A DNA stretch of 64,000 bases from Engraulis encrasicolus (lineage: Eukaryota > Chordata > Actinopteri > Clupeiformes > Engraulidae). Below, piece after piece: positions 1 to 11,639 of this stretch. Made by a program: the position numbers and the translations under genes. Below the pieces are notes generated by a model. It ran no database searches and was not told the DNA's origin. It worked only from the letters and a program-made list of their open reading frames with translations. The stretch spans positions 14,346,253 through 14,410,252 of the forward strand of contig NC_085876.1 of the NCBI RefSeq assembly GCF_034702125.1, given 5' to 3'. Every line of letters starts with the position of its first letter. The first letter of the stretch is position 1.

Positions 1-1357
<1,357 letters not shown>

Positions 1358-1657
1358 CCTGTAGGGCTCGCCGTCGAGACCTCGAAACATCGAAAACCTC
1401 GAACCTCGACCTCCCCTGCCCCCTAAGCACCGCCCACCACCTCAACATTCCTGATTGGCACCTCAGAGGACATTTCGCCTTAGCTTGAAGCCACACCCCT
1501 TTACCTATATATGGACATGCAGCGTTTCTAATGGCTTTAAACCCAGGAAGGCTAAGGAAACTAAGCTATTTTATTATTTTACTTTCCTTTTTTTGTTTCT
1601 GATTTTTTTTTCTTTAATATTATTGATATAATGTTATTATGAAATTTTGGGACCTAA

Positions 1658-1674
1658 AATAAAAATTCAATAAA
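1658..1674 (+). terminator. Poly(A) signals of the first gene
   Basis: Two AATAAA hexamers lie at 1658-1663 and 1669-1674, about 300 nt downstream of the stop at 1357, followed by a T-rich stretch. This sets the likely 3' end of the transcript near 1690-1700. Confidence 0.6.
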
Positions 1675-1913
1675 GGCCTCTGTTTTTCCCCCCTTTTTTA
1701 AACATTGGTGTCTTGTCACAGTACAGTTCTGGTGGATATTTTGGTGTTGATGTCTGCAACACACAAGCTCTAGCACACCGCTCCCATATGCATCAGTAAT
1801 TTGTCAGCAATGTGTTGGTCGGTTGGCCAGTTAAGCAACTTTGTTGCTTTGTTAAACCTAGAAAACCAAACCCTACAGTCAGAATGTTTTTTGGCTGTCG
1901 GTTTGGTCTAGGG

Positions 1914-2120
1914 CAGTGTTTCCCAACCTTTTTTGTCTTGTGTACCCCCTAAGCATTTTCGTTGTGCCATGAGTACCCCCTAAGTAAAGTTTTATATCGC
2001 TTTCTCTATCCCAATGTAACTAAGCTCCATGTATTTGTTAAAATTCTATTTTTCCAAGTACCCCCTGCAATGTGCTCGCGTACCCCTAGTGGTACACGTA
2101 CCCCTGGTTGGGAAACACTG
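1914..2120. mobile_element. hAT-like MITE with perfect 8-bp TSD
   Basis: A 207-bp insertion with terminal inverted repeats CAGTGTTTCCCAACC / GGTTGGGAAACACTG. It is flanked by an identical 8-bp duplication GTCTAGGG (1906-1913 and 2121-2128). The CA-start, TG-end and 8-bp TSD are hAT hallmarks. It has no coding capacity. The interior repeats the phrase GTACCCCC several times. Confidence 0.85.
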
Positions 2121-2235
2121 GTCTAGGGTAAGACATGGATGGGGAGCCTATGGCCAGGGGGGTCTGTTGAAGGCCTGTGAGGCCGTCCTATCCGACCCCC
2201 ATGTAATTTTGTTATGCAGTTTCACATGAAATATA

Positions 2236-3846
2236 CAGTGCCCTCCATAATTATTGGCACCCCTGGTTGAGATGTGTTTTTTAGCTTCCAATTATTATTA
2301 TTATTTTCTAAATAATATGGGACCTTAATGGAAAAAAGAGTAAAAATCCAACCTTCAATACAAGTGCATTTATTCAGTGGGGAAAAAATCCCACATAAAG
2401 AAATAATTATTTGACATCAAATAATGTGTGTCACAATTATTAGCACCCCTGGTGTTAATATTTTGTTAGTATTTTTGTCAAACAGCACCTAATCTTCTCC
2501 TATAATGTTTCACAAGATGGGAAAAGACAGAAAGAGGGATCTTCAGTCATTCCTCTTTGCAGAATCTCTCTAAATCATCCAGAGACCTGGGTCCTCTCCT
2601 CTGTACTCTCCTCTTCAGCTCACCCCACAGGTTCTCAATGGGGTTGAGGTCTGAGGACTGAGATGGCCATGGGAGGAGCTTGATTTTGTGTCTGGTGAAC
2701 CATTTCTGTGTAGATTTGGCCATATGTTTAGGGTCATTGTCTTGCTGAAAGACCCAGTGACGACCCATCTTCAGCTTTTGGGCAGAGGGCAACAGATTTT
2801 GATTTAAAATGTCCTGGTATTTCAAAGCATTCATGATGCCATGCACCCTAACAAGGTTCCCAGGGCCTTTGGAAGCGAAACAGCCCCACAGCATCACTGA
2901 CCCACCCCCATACTTCACAGTGGGTATGAGGTGCTTTTCAGCATGCGCATCTTTCGTGGCACGCCAGACCCACTTAGAGTGTTTGTTGCCAAAAAGCTCA
3001 ATCTTGGTCTCATCTGACCAAAGCACACGGTCCCAGTTGAAGCCCCAATACCGCTTGGCGAACTCCAGACGTTTGCGTTTATGATTGTGAGTGAGGAAAG
3101 TTTTTCTCCGTGCATGCCTCCCAAACAGCTTGTTGGCGTGTAGACAGCGCCTGATGGTTGATTTGGAGACTTTGTGACCCCAGGATGCTACCATTTGTTG
3201 TAATTCTGTAACAGTGAGCTTTGGAGATCTTTTGATTTCACTTACCATCCTCCTCACTGTGCGTGGTGCAAAATAAACTTGGGTCCTCGTCCAGGCTTGT
3301 TTACCACTGTTCCAGTTGTTTTGGAACTTCTTAATTATTCCTCTCACAGTAGATATGGGCATCTGCAGTTGAGTGGCAATCTTCTTGTAGCCTCTGCCTG
3401 ACCTGTGAAGGTCGACACACATCTGCCTCACTTGTATGCTGTGTTTCCTTTGGTCTTCCCATGTTTAAGAGTGGATAAGAGAAATGGCCTCGGTGTCACG
3501 TCATATTTATACCCCAGGGAAACAGGAAGTGATGAATTACTAATTAAATGTTCCTACATACTCTGGTAAACTTTGTAAACTACTGTAGAAATGACAGAAA
3601 TGCTTCAATTATATTTATTTCCTGGGAATTGTTAAGGGTGCCAATAATTGTGGAACAGGTGATTTAATGAAAAATAATTATTTTTTAGTCAGGGATTTTT
3701 TTATTTTCTTACAATTCATTTGAGTTGAAGGCTACATTTTCATGCAATTTTCAGTGTGACAGTATTCTTCTACAATAAACACTGAATTTATTTTAAGGCT
3801 TTTAACACATCTCAACCAGGGGTGCCAATAATAATGGAGGGCACTG
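2236..3846 (-). mobile_element. Tc1/mariner (Tc1-like) DNA transposon, nearly complete
   Basis: A 1,611-bp element bounded by a TA target duplication (2234-2235 and 3847-3848). The ends are inverted repeats: CAGTGCCCTCCATAATTATT on the left and its near-complement on the right. They extend about 40 bp into the GGCACCCCTGGTTGAGATG block. The interior carries a transposase reading frame on the minus strand. The high identity of the ends and the near-intact gene suggest fairly recent insertion. It lies inside an older hAT-like MITE. Confidence 0.92.
2547..3463 (-). pseudogene. Tc1-like transposase, inactivated by a frameshift and a stop
   Basis: The main open frame (2547-3431) covers the paired helix-turn-helix DNA-binding region (QMPISTVRGIIKKF near the N-terminus; KSTIRRCLHANK further in) and the DDE catalytic domain. 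The catalytic triad is visible: Asp in WSDETK, Asp in QQDNDPKH and Glu in NPIENLWG, spaced like the DD34E type. Two lesions disable it. The natural ATG (3461-3463, MGRPKETQ...) is one frame off from the main frame. A TGA at 2547-2549 replaces the Trp codon normally found after CKEE, cutting off about 30 C-terminal residues. The frame at 3431 begins with GTG, so that start is not real. It acts, if at all, only as a DNA source. Confidence 0.85.
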
Positions 3847-3919
3847 TATGCCATGTTTTGTAAAGCAATCTAAAATTGTTATTTCCAATACAATTTAATT
3901 TATATTTTCAGGCTACCTA

Positions 3920-4399
3920 TGCCTCTTTTCCACTAACAGTTTTCTGGTAGGCCTACAGCTGAACACAGCTCGACCAAAGAGGGTGGAGTAATAAAGAGGC
4001 TTCGAAACCCGCCCACCCAATGCAAAAGTGTGTGCTCGAGTTGGGTCTCCTAAGGGGGCGTTGTCCCCTCCTTCTTCTTCTATTTTTGAGGTGTTTGCAC
4101 AAGAAGTGCGCTACCGCCATCTACAGTGCTAAGGGGACTCCATTTATTCTCAACCTGAGGACTCCGAAGGTCTCCTAACCAAAGGTCTCCTAAAGGGGCG
4201 TTCACCTGACAGAAAGTGGATACCAGAAATGAACTAGAATGTCTTATCTCTGTCTAGAGTATCTCTGGCTCGACTCAGCTCAATCACAGAGCAAAAAGTG
4301 GTGGCTGTATTGTGGCCAATGGAAAATCAAAAAGTGGTGGCCGAGTTGTGCTGTGTCGAGCTATAGGCCTACCAGAAAAATGGCAGTGGAAAAGAGGCA
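3920..4399. mobile_element. Palindromic MITE, 3-bp TSD (PIF/Harbinger-like), copy 1
   Basis: A 480-bp element with ends TGCCTCTTTTCCACT / AGTGGAAAAGAGGCA. Long internal inverted arms contain GGTAGGCCTACAGCT and AAAAAGTGG blocks. CTA flanks both sides (3917-3919 and 4400-4402), a 3-bp duplication as in PIF/Harbinger elements. A shorter sibling lies at 19580-19759. It is inserted in the hAT-like MITE spanning 2134-4555. Confidence 0.75.
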
Positions 4400-4555
4400 C
4401 TAGTGAAGGTGGGGTCTGTTGTTTAGGTCGGCCGTCTTCAATATAGGCTTGAAATGCTGGGGGAAATCCTTGTTTGTGTTCATAGAATGGCCCTGGGAGG
4501 GCTTTGTAAAATTCTCTTTATAAAATGTCTCTTCGAAAGGAAGACACTTCACCCC

Positions 4556-5292
4556 TCACCTAGGATAATCATAGCTGGGGCATGATTCTGGACTGGCTGT
4601 GTCCTCTAATTACAATGGTCTGTGCAGTTGTTTTGAGTCTGTGCTGCAAGGCATGGGGCTTGAAGACTTTGCCTATGGTGCAAGCCCAGACAGTACATTT
4701 CATGTTCTAGTCGGGCTTAGCCAGGCCACAAAACATTTCTTAGCCAAACATATTCCTGCAGCAAATGGAAGACGATGTGCAGAAACTTGTTTGTGAAGTT
4801 GGTGACCCTTTTGGAGCTCCTCTGACATGCCTACCCATAGGTGTGCAAGAAGGGTGTAATTGCTTCGCCAACACTATCCACCTTAGTATCTATCAGTTGA
4901 ACTGGCATTGTGATGCTTGGATTTCAGGTTGTTCAGCTTCCTGGCACAATAATGACATGTAAATGTAAAGTTGTGCTTAAATTATTCCTCAAACCTCCCC
5001 AACTTGATCTAAAGAAGCAAAGAACATGATGGGTTCTTCGGATATCTGGGAAATTGATTTTATTTATCTTCACTCAAGCTAAAGAAGCAGAAACATGGCT
5101 TCCCTTCATATTTGGCAAATTGGTTTTATTTCTTTCTCAAAGAATGCGACTTTGTGAACCACCACAAAGTGGTTGGAAGAGGACGCAAAATCATACATTT
5201 TCCCCATTATTCCCTAGAATCAACCATATGTACTTCATACTCAGGGAAAAACACCTGATTTTCATTTCAAGGGCACAAAGTAGTGTGTAGAG
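4556..5292. other. Intergenic sequence, no feature recognised
   Basis: Low-complexity-free, AT-leaning sequence between the nested transposon cluster and the hAT MITE at 5293. Short open frames occur on the + strand, but none shows splice context, codon bias or a known domain. Confidence 0.5.
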
Positions 5293-5558
5293 CATGGATG
5301 GGCAACTTTCATGATGAGGGCCACAATTTTTGTTTATCGCCACCATCGGAGGGCCACATGACGAGGGATCTGACTGCAACTCGCAGAGTTGCTTGCTCAC
5401 TGACTCGATATTGTTGGTAAGAAATAGGAGTGTTCTCTATCGGTCAACCGTATAACTACAATAGATTATTCAGTAGTGGTTTTAAAAAAAATCTAAGGAC
5501 CGTACTGAGTAAAGAGGAGGACTGCATGTGGCCCCTGGGCCTCCAGTTGCCCATCCCT
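5293..5558. mobile_element. hAT-like MITE
   Basis: A 266-bp insertion with ends CATGGATGGGCAACT / AGTTGCCCATCCCT(G). It is flanked by GTGTAGAG on both sides (5285-5292 and 5559-5566); the last G of the element may be merged with the duplication. The GGGCCAC... and GTGGCCC... phrases near the ends are typical of Charlie-type vertebrate hAT MITEs. It sits just downstream of the NAXE stop codon. Confidence 0.8.
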
Positions 5559-5630
5559 GTGTAGAGCATTGACCAAGTTCCTCAGTGGGACTGTCTTCAA
5601 CCCTGTTTATCATAATAAATCCCAAAGAGC

Positions 5631-8600
5631 TCAGTTGAGCTGGTAAACACAGTCTGTGGCAGGGTACTTGGGCAGGTTGAGTTGATACTTCTGCTCCAGG
5701 GCGGGGGGCACAAAGCGCCCGCCGAGGAAGTGGTAGCGTCCCTTGAACTGGGTGGCCGCCTGCTTTGGGGCTGTGAGGGAGATGAGCATGTCCGGCTGGA
5801 TGCCGTCTGGGTTGCCCTTTTCCACATCCCAGCCTGTTAAAAATGGGGAGAAAAGTGAACAGTTAATACTCACGTATGAACACCAGACTTGTGGTAGTAC
5901 CGGTACTACAATTTTGTGGAGACTGATGAAACAAACAATTATTGAGTATAATCAAATATGAACTAGTTGGATCAACATTCTTCTTCACTGTGATTTTCCA
6001 ATAGATGAAATGAAAATCTAATCATATGTTATAGTAATTAGTCGATATTGTCCCATATACATCATAATAATTTTCTCATCATGGCATCAGATGTTGTTAA
6101 TGAGTGTTAATGACATTAATAACACCAAATTGACCACTACTACATTACAACCAGCATCATGTTCTTCAATTGAATTGCCATCCACCCAACTGTCCCCTTA
6201 CCAGATGGTATGTCGACGCTGGCAATGGGGACGGTGATCTTCTTGAGTGTGGACAGGATGGCGCCAAATGGCTCCCGCACTGCCCCCTGGAAGCTGAAGC
6301 CAAAGATGGCGTCCACCACCAGGTTGTAGGCCTCATCCACCACTTTGGCCTGTGGGGGGCAGGAGGGAGTGAGATAATCCAATCCAACAACAACACTCAG
6401 CCACCAAAAAATTCACTTCATAGCGGAACATATTGGGTGGTTCTGCAAAGCAATCAGTTTGACTGCTGCTGATGTAACATCAATCATGAATATAAATATT
6501 ATATTATGTTATTATTAGTGTTTATAGAATGAATTTTACATCCAAATCACATGAATGATCACATCAATGACTAATGAGCTTATTTTCAAGTCTGTGAAAC
6601 ATGTTCAGAGGAGTAGATGTGTGCACATCCCACCCAATGGGCCAGGTGCAGGACAATCAAAGCAATTATCCAGGTAAATAGTAATAAAGTCCGCAAACAC
6701 TGCTTGTGCATGAAGACCTGAAGGTCGAAACATTGCGCTCTTGCTATTACATTTTCAGAAGAAGACAAACAGTGTTTATGGACTTTATTCCGTTTTACCA
6801 GGATGCCTGTGAAACATGGCTGGATGTTCGACTTAGTGAATGACAGCTATTTCCTTCAGTAGAGATAATTAGTGGTTTATTAGTGTTTGACTGACAGCCA
6901 GGCCGTGCCCTCCTAGTGACGCAACAGCTTCAGCGTTGCTACTAGTCAGGTCAAGAGCAAATGCAAGTACTTTCTAAGTTCCCGCAAATACAGGAACTCC
7001 TCCCATTTTGTTGGGAAGCAAACAATCATTACCAAACCAAGGTAGGCCATTTGGGAAATGCCGTTTGGGAAATGTTAATTGTTATGGTCTTGGTCAGACC
7101 AAGTCTCAAAGAGATTTGAAAGTCAGTGATAATTAGGATAGACTGCTGATACCTCAGGCATGTCAGACAGGAAGGAGATGCCCATCTTCTCACACTGGAT
7201 GGTCAGGTTGTTGAACAGCTGCTTGTTCGGCCTCTTGGGGTACAGTATGGACGGCTCATAGCCCTGTGGAACATTATCTTTATTAGCTTCATCTATCTTA
7301 CAGGTGTGTATATTCCAAAACATTATGTATTATTTCAAAGCACCTCAGTATAACACCTTATATTCATTTTGTTTAGATTTAACAGAAGATTAAAGCTCAC
7401 ACCTGTTCTAAAATATTACGATTCTTACAAAAGATTGATATTTTCAGCGACTCATACCCAGCAATTCTTCTGAGAATGTATGGAATCAAAGGTCAACTCA
7501 CAAATAGTTGAAGGTGTCGTGCACAGACCAAGCCATCTCCTCCGTTGTTTCCTGGGCCACAGATGATCAATACAGTGGGACGTGCCTTCACCATGGCCTC
7601 GACAGGATAGGCCTGCAAGAGACAATATCCATTCATTTGGTCTATTATTGCTAACTACCTAGTTTCATTGCGTTCCACTATTTTCTGAACAAATGTACAT
7701 GTACAGTATGTGTGTGTGCAATTACATTGTTTCCATACAATTCATGCCATGTAATATTACGTGACTAGAACAAGAGGAATCAGAGACGGTAACCAGGCCC
7801 CCTTGGCCAATGCAAGATGCATGTGATGATGATGTGTATTTGCCGCCACCTGCAGGCAACCCAAAACACTGCGACAACTATTATTACACCCACCGGCATC
7901 TGCTGTATGTTACATTCTGTTACAAATTACATGAGAAGAGTTTGGCACTACAAGCCAGAGAAATGCAAACCATGGATGGGTAGAAGGATGAATGAATGGG
8001 TAGAAGGATGGATGGATGTATGGGTAGAAGGATGGATGGATGTATGGGTGGAAGGATGGACAAACAGATAGATAGGCAATGTGTGTGTTTGTAATGTATC
8101 AAAACGAACACTACTGATTCGTGACCATTGACAACTTACTCTCTCCTGTTCACACACTCTTCTGCAGGTCCTCCACGGTTTCTTTATTGCTCTACTTTGC
8201 TTTGCTTTACTCACTGCTGTACTCTGCATTCTGTCTACACCACACCCTGCACTTGCTTCGTGTCTTCCGTGTAAATCGCTTTGGATAACAGAGTCAACTA
8301 AATGTAATGTAATGCAATGTTTGAATGGAGCGGGGCCCACCTTTGCGACCGCTGTGGCACAGCTGAGTCCAGCGAGCTCCATGAGCTGGTCCACGCTGAA
8401 GCTATAGTCCGAGAAGAGCTCTTCATCGATGCCCTGGGCTTCCTTCTGGCTGGAAACAACCAATAGAAAACAGGGTAATGAGGGCAGGTTCAATTCAGCA
8501 ACAACCCAATATTGGAACACGGATGTGCATAATTGTACACTCATAATGGTCTCATAATGTGTGTCGTAATGCCAGGAGAACGTTGTACAAGTAATTGAAA

Positions 8601-11212
8601 AGATTGAACTACCATTAGTACCACACCTTATAGACGTCCTTGACCACACCACAACTTTAAGCAATAAGCCACGAGAGGCCGTGGGTTATGCTCGATTGAT
8701 AACGGCCAAGGGGAGTGGGGCACGACGCGAAGCAGAGTTCTCGATTCTGATTGTGGTCAATCGTGCGTCGTGCCCCACTCCCCTTGGCCGTTATCAATCG
8801 AGCATACCCCACGGCCTCTCATGGCTTATTGCTTAATTCTTTAGTAATACATTATGACTTGGTTATTGACATTCTAGTGAGGAGGGGGTGTATCAAGAGG
8901 GGAAGTAGGCACTATTTTTTTTAACATTAGAAGGCATTGATTGCTGAGTCAGACTGATTACACTTAAAGGGGCATTCCACCGGTGGAGACATGAATATGT
9001 TACTGAAAGTGGGTCATACTTATAGTAGAATAGTAACATACATTTCTAATTTGATGCCTTCTTGGCCAAGAAAAGGCAGAAAATGACTTTTTAGTGCTTG
9101 TGGATTTGTGACAACAATCCCCATAATGCACTGCTATGCTCAAGTTCCACAGGCCAAACCCAGTTATTTGGGACTCTATGCATCATCCCTCCCTCAGCTT
9201 GCAGGCAGTGTTGCCAGATTGGGCTGTTTCCCGCCCAATTGGGCTGCTTAGGATGGTCGTGTGCGGGTAAAAATGGCATTTAGCAGAAAAACCCGCCCAA
9301 TTTTAGCCATAGAAATCAATAGAATTGGGCGGGATTTTGAGCTTCTAGGCTGGTTTTGAGCATTTTTTGGGCTGGAAATCATCAGCCTCATCTGGCAACC
9401 CTGCTTGCAGGTGCATCACAGTGGGACAGACATCACTGGAAAGGAGAAGCTGGAGCACACTGCAGCTTAGTTTTCAAGACTTTATTTTGTGCACACGCGC
9501 GACCAACGTTTCTGTGTTGCTACACCTTCTTCAGAGTCAAATGATAGCAAGAGAGAGACACACATTTCAAGACTTGACATTCACAGGTGATCCTACTTGG
9601 TTTGGCTAAATTGGTCTGATCTCATTGCAGGTAATTGACCCCACCCCCCAACACCAGGACAAGATTGTAGACAATTAGACAGCTTGCCAACTTCCCAAAA
9701 CAAAATAAAAAAGTGGAAAAAAAAACAATACACAGAGAACATTGTCAATAAAACCACAGCTACAATTATTAGAAGACCACAGCCGCGATGCTGTAACAAT
9801 TTGTTACAGAGAGCAAGACATATTGTGTTCCTCATTTATGCCCTGAGGCTCCACTGAATTTAGAGTATGAATCCAAAATGCCTTTCTACGAAGCCTCTCT
9901 GTCTAATTGTCTGCAATCTTGTCCTGGTGTTGGGGGGTGGGGTCAATTACCTGCAATGAGATGAGACCAATTTAGCCAAACCAAGTGGGATCACCTGTGA
10001 ATGTCAAGTCTTGAAATGTGTGTCTCTCTCTTGCTATCATTTGACTCTGAAGAAGGTGTAGCAACACCGAAATGTTGGTCGAGTGTGTGCAAAAAATAAA
10101 GTCTTGAAAACTAAGCTGCAGTGTGGTCCAGCTTCTCCTTTCCAGCTATGCCAGTGACTTACTGGCAGTGTTGCCAGATGAGGCTGATGATTTCCAGCCC
10201 AAAAAATGCTCAAAACCCGCCTGGAAGCACTAAATCCCGCCCAATTCTATTGATGTCGATGGGAAAGATTGGCGAGTTTTCCTGTAAAATGCCATTTTTA
10301 CCCGCAGACGGCTATCCCAAGCAGCCCAATTGGGTGGGAAACAGCCCAATCTGGCAACACTGCTTACCGGAGCCTTAATGCCAGTGATTTCAAAAGCACT
10401 GGGACACTGATCTGTGATAGGTCTGTTAGAGCATTAGGTCCAACCCCCTATGGGCGGGGTTGAAAAGGTGAGAAAAAGGCTTGTAGTCTCAACAGAAATC
10501 CACCTCTCTTACACTTCCTATGTCGATGATGCAAAATGACCATTTTTACATCATTGACATAGGAAGTGTTAAGAGATGAATGCGGGTTTCTCCTATCTCA
10601 GGGGGAATTAAGAGATTTTTGCAAGACCATTCAAAAGTATGACTGGGTGTCTAGCAATGGAAAGCCTAATGCAAAATGGGTGGAGTGTCCCTTTAAGAGT
10701 CTTCATGCACTCAGTCGTTGTAAGGTAACTTATGTTTCCGTTCACAACTGATAGATCTCTCAACCAATGATAATAATATTATAATATAATAATGTCATTT
10801 TAGCATTGTACTGCATTTAAGCTAGAGGGTTTTGGTCATATTTTTGTTTGTTGGTCATATTGTCAACCTGTCTTTTTGTCCTAGAGGGGGAGGGGGGTGC
10901 TGTTGTGTTTGTCTATTGTGTTTTGTGTTTATCTATTGTGTGTTTTTGTACCTGTATCAGACGCACTGTAAATGGCACAGAACCGATTTTCCAAAAGGAC
11001 AATAAATATTCTATCTAACCTCAATACAGGACAATGATTCCTTCCTACCCAAGATACTTGACAGGATGTGCCATGCTGTGCAGTGCTCTACAGGAGGACT
11101 CCGGGGTGCGTAGACTCTGAGAGAGAGTGCATGCCCTCTGGCATAAGACCCTGCTGTTTCCCTGCGATGTCACAAGGAACCCGATGCCCAGGAGGGTACG
11201 GAGACCGAACAT
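5631..11212 (-). CDS. NAXE: NAD(P)HX epimerase (AIBP), six coding exons
   Basis: NAXE epimerises the R form of hydrated NAD(P)H to the S form used by the dehydratase NAXD. The vertebrate protein is also called apolipoprotein A-I binding protein. Exons on the minus strand: 11212-11049, 8449-8341, 7612-7502, 7263-7153, 6349-6202 and 5833-5631. They total 846 nt, or 281 aa, close to the usual ~283-290. The start is ATG 11212-11210, giving [18 protein letters not shown], a hydrophobic and basic mitochondrial-type leader; an upstream in-frame GTG is not needed. Family motifs seen: [19 protein letters not shown], the nucleotide-binding loop [52 protein letters not shown] and [15 protein letters not shown] near the C-terminus. 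All junctions have GT/AG and matching phases. A SINE begins about 60 bp upstream of the start codon. Confidence 0.95.
6668..6802. repeat. Small inverted-repeat element carrying the CTGANGA-type hairpin motif, in a NAXE intron
   Basis: Arms near 6668-6703 (GTAATAAAGTCCGCAAACACTG) and 6764-6802 (CAGTGTTTATGGACTTTATT) are complementary. The loop holds ATGAAGACCTGAAGGTCGAA, in which GACC pairs with GGTC. The same layout recurs elsewhere in the window. Confidence 0.6.
6890..7140. repeat. Fragment of the large palindromic repeat found at 59930-60690
   Basis: The stretch from GGCCGTGCCCTCCTAGTGAC through GGTCAGACCAAGTCTCAAAG matches the right half of the 59930-60690 palindrome, with internal deletions. 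It lies in an intron of NAXE just downstream of the 7153-7263 exon. Confidence 0.6.
7975..8070. repeat. 24-bp minisatellite
   Basis: About four tandem copies of ATGGGTAGAAGGATGGATGG plus a few bases, with slight variants, in a NAXE intron. Confidence 0.8.
8265..8322. repeat. 3' tail fragment of a SINE or LINE
   Basis: The string AAATCGCTTTGGATAACAGA followed by (AATGT)n matches the tail of the SINE at 27483-27705. The upstream body is not recognisable. Confidence 0.45.
8661..8832. mobile_element. Hairpin MITE with TTAA target duplication
   Basis: A 172-bp element whose two ~75-bp arms are almost perfectly complementary (GCAATAAGCCACGAGAGGCC... and its complement ending GGCTTATTGC). TTAA lies on both sides (8657-8660 and 8833-8836). 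The TTAA duplication points to a piggyBac or Kolobok source of transposase. It lies in intron 1 of NAXE. Confidence 0.85.
9206..9403. mobile_element. hAT-like MITE, copy A (TSD CTTGCAGG)
   Basis: The ends CAGTGTTGCCAGATTGGG and ATCTGGCAACCCTG enclose 198 bp. The 8-bp duplication CTTGCAGG is identical on both sides (9198-9205 and 9404-9411). Its interior repeats CCGCCCAATT-like blocks. A second copy lies inverted at 10166-10362. Confidence 0.85.
9404..10165. mobile_element. Foldback element with ~250-bp inverted arms and a hairpin motif in each arm
   Basis: The arms at about 9412-9690 and 9890-10150 are complementary, from GGAAAGGAGAAGCTGGA inward to CTAATTGTCTACAATCTTG. Each arm carries the CTGAAGAAGGTGTAGCAACA hairpin motif (10047-10076 on +, 9505-9534 on -). 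A second copy of this family, with its own insertion, lies in the SF3B4 gene at about 13104-15085. Confidence 0.75.
10166..10362. mobile_element. hAT-like MITE, copy B (TSD CTTACTGG/CTTACCGG)
   Basis: Same family as 9206-9403 but in the opposite orientation, 197 bp, with its own 8-bp duplication that differs at one base (10158-10165 and 10363-10370). The separate duplications show that the two copies were independent insertions rather than one palindrome. Confidence 0.8.
10800..11030. repeat. Probable LINE 3' end fragment
   Basis: GT-rich sequence ends in the phrase ACAATAAATATTCTATCTAA. This resembles the 3' ends of fish non-LTR retrotransposons that finish in short repeats. There is no coding sequence, so the assignment is tentative. 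Confidence 0.35.
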
Positions 11213-11237
11213 CCACTTGCCACCACCAAGACCTAAA

Positions 11238-11610
11238 ATCACATCACATCACATCACATCAGTCATGTCATGTCATGGGAGGCAGTCATGGGTAAGTGGT
11301 TAGGGCATCAGACTTGTAGCCTAAAGGTTGCCGGTTCGACTCCCAATCCGCCAGGTTGGTGGGGGTAGTAATTAACCAGTGTTCTCCCCATCTTCCTCCA
11401 TGAGGTACCCTGAGCATGGTACCGTCCTGCCGCACTGCTCCCTAGGGGCGCCATTGAGGACTGCCCCCTTGCATGGGTGAGGCATAAATGCATTTCGTTG
11501 TGTGCACATTTCGTGCTGTAGAGTGCTGAGTCATAATGACAATGGGAGTTGGAGTTTCCCAATGGGCTTTCACTTTCACCACATCACATCACATCACAAC
11601 ACATCACACA
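11238..11610 (+). mobile_element. tRNA-derived SINE inserted in (CATCA)n, between NAXE and SF3B4
   Basis: The body begins near 11276 (GGGAGGCAGTCATGGGTAAG) and holds a pol III B-box-like GGTTCGACTCC at 11333-11343. It continues with CCGCCAGGTTGGTGGGGGTA and ends TGGGCTTTCACTTTCAC. (CATCA)n repeats lie on both sides (11238-11262 and 11580-11606). A reverse-strand relative is at 18476-18695. It lies about 60 bp upstream of the NAXE start codon and 800 bp upstream of SF3B4. Confidence 0.8.
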
Positions 11611-11639
11611 AACATTGCTATGGAAAACACGTCATCATG

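Larger units (their letters stand above)
2134..4555. mobile_element. Old hAT-like MITE split by two later insertions
   Basis: The pieces at about 2134-2235, 3849-3919 and 4403-4555 match, in order, the intact hAT-like MITE at 32604-32915. Shared landmarks include the stretch ending TATGCAGTTTCACATGAAATA, the TTTCAGG...CCTA...TGAAGG block, and GGGGGAAATCC...TGTGTTCATAG. The middle is interrupted by a Tc1-like element (2236-3846) and by a palindromic MITE (3920-4399). The outer termini are degraded, so its limits are approximate. Confidence 0.7.
8968..10692. mobile_element. TTAA-flanked non-autonomous transposon with later insertions
   Basis: The ends AGGGGCATTCCACC / GGTGGAGTGTCCCT are flanked by TTAA (8964-8967 and 10693-10696). 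The 1,725-bp span contains an inverted-repeat element (about 9404-10165) and two copies of a ~198-bp hAT-like MITE, so the original element was much shorter. It lies in NAXE intron 1 and has no coding capacity. Confidence 0.75.

Noticed and set aside
10047..10076. Calling the hairpin motif a functional hammerhead ribozyme
   Set aside because: One base too many after the CUGANGA box and no credible stem III. Kept only as a hypothesis in the findings.
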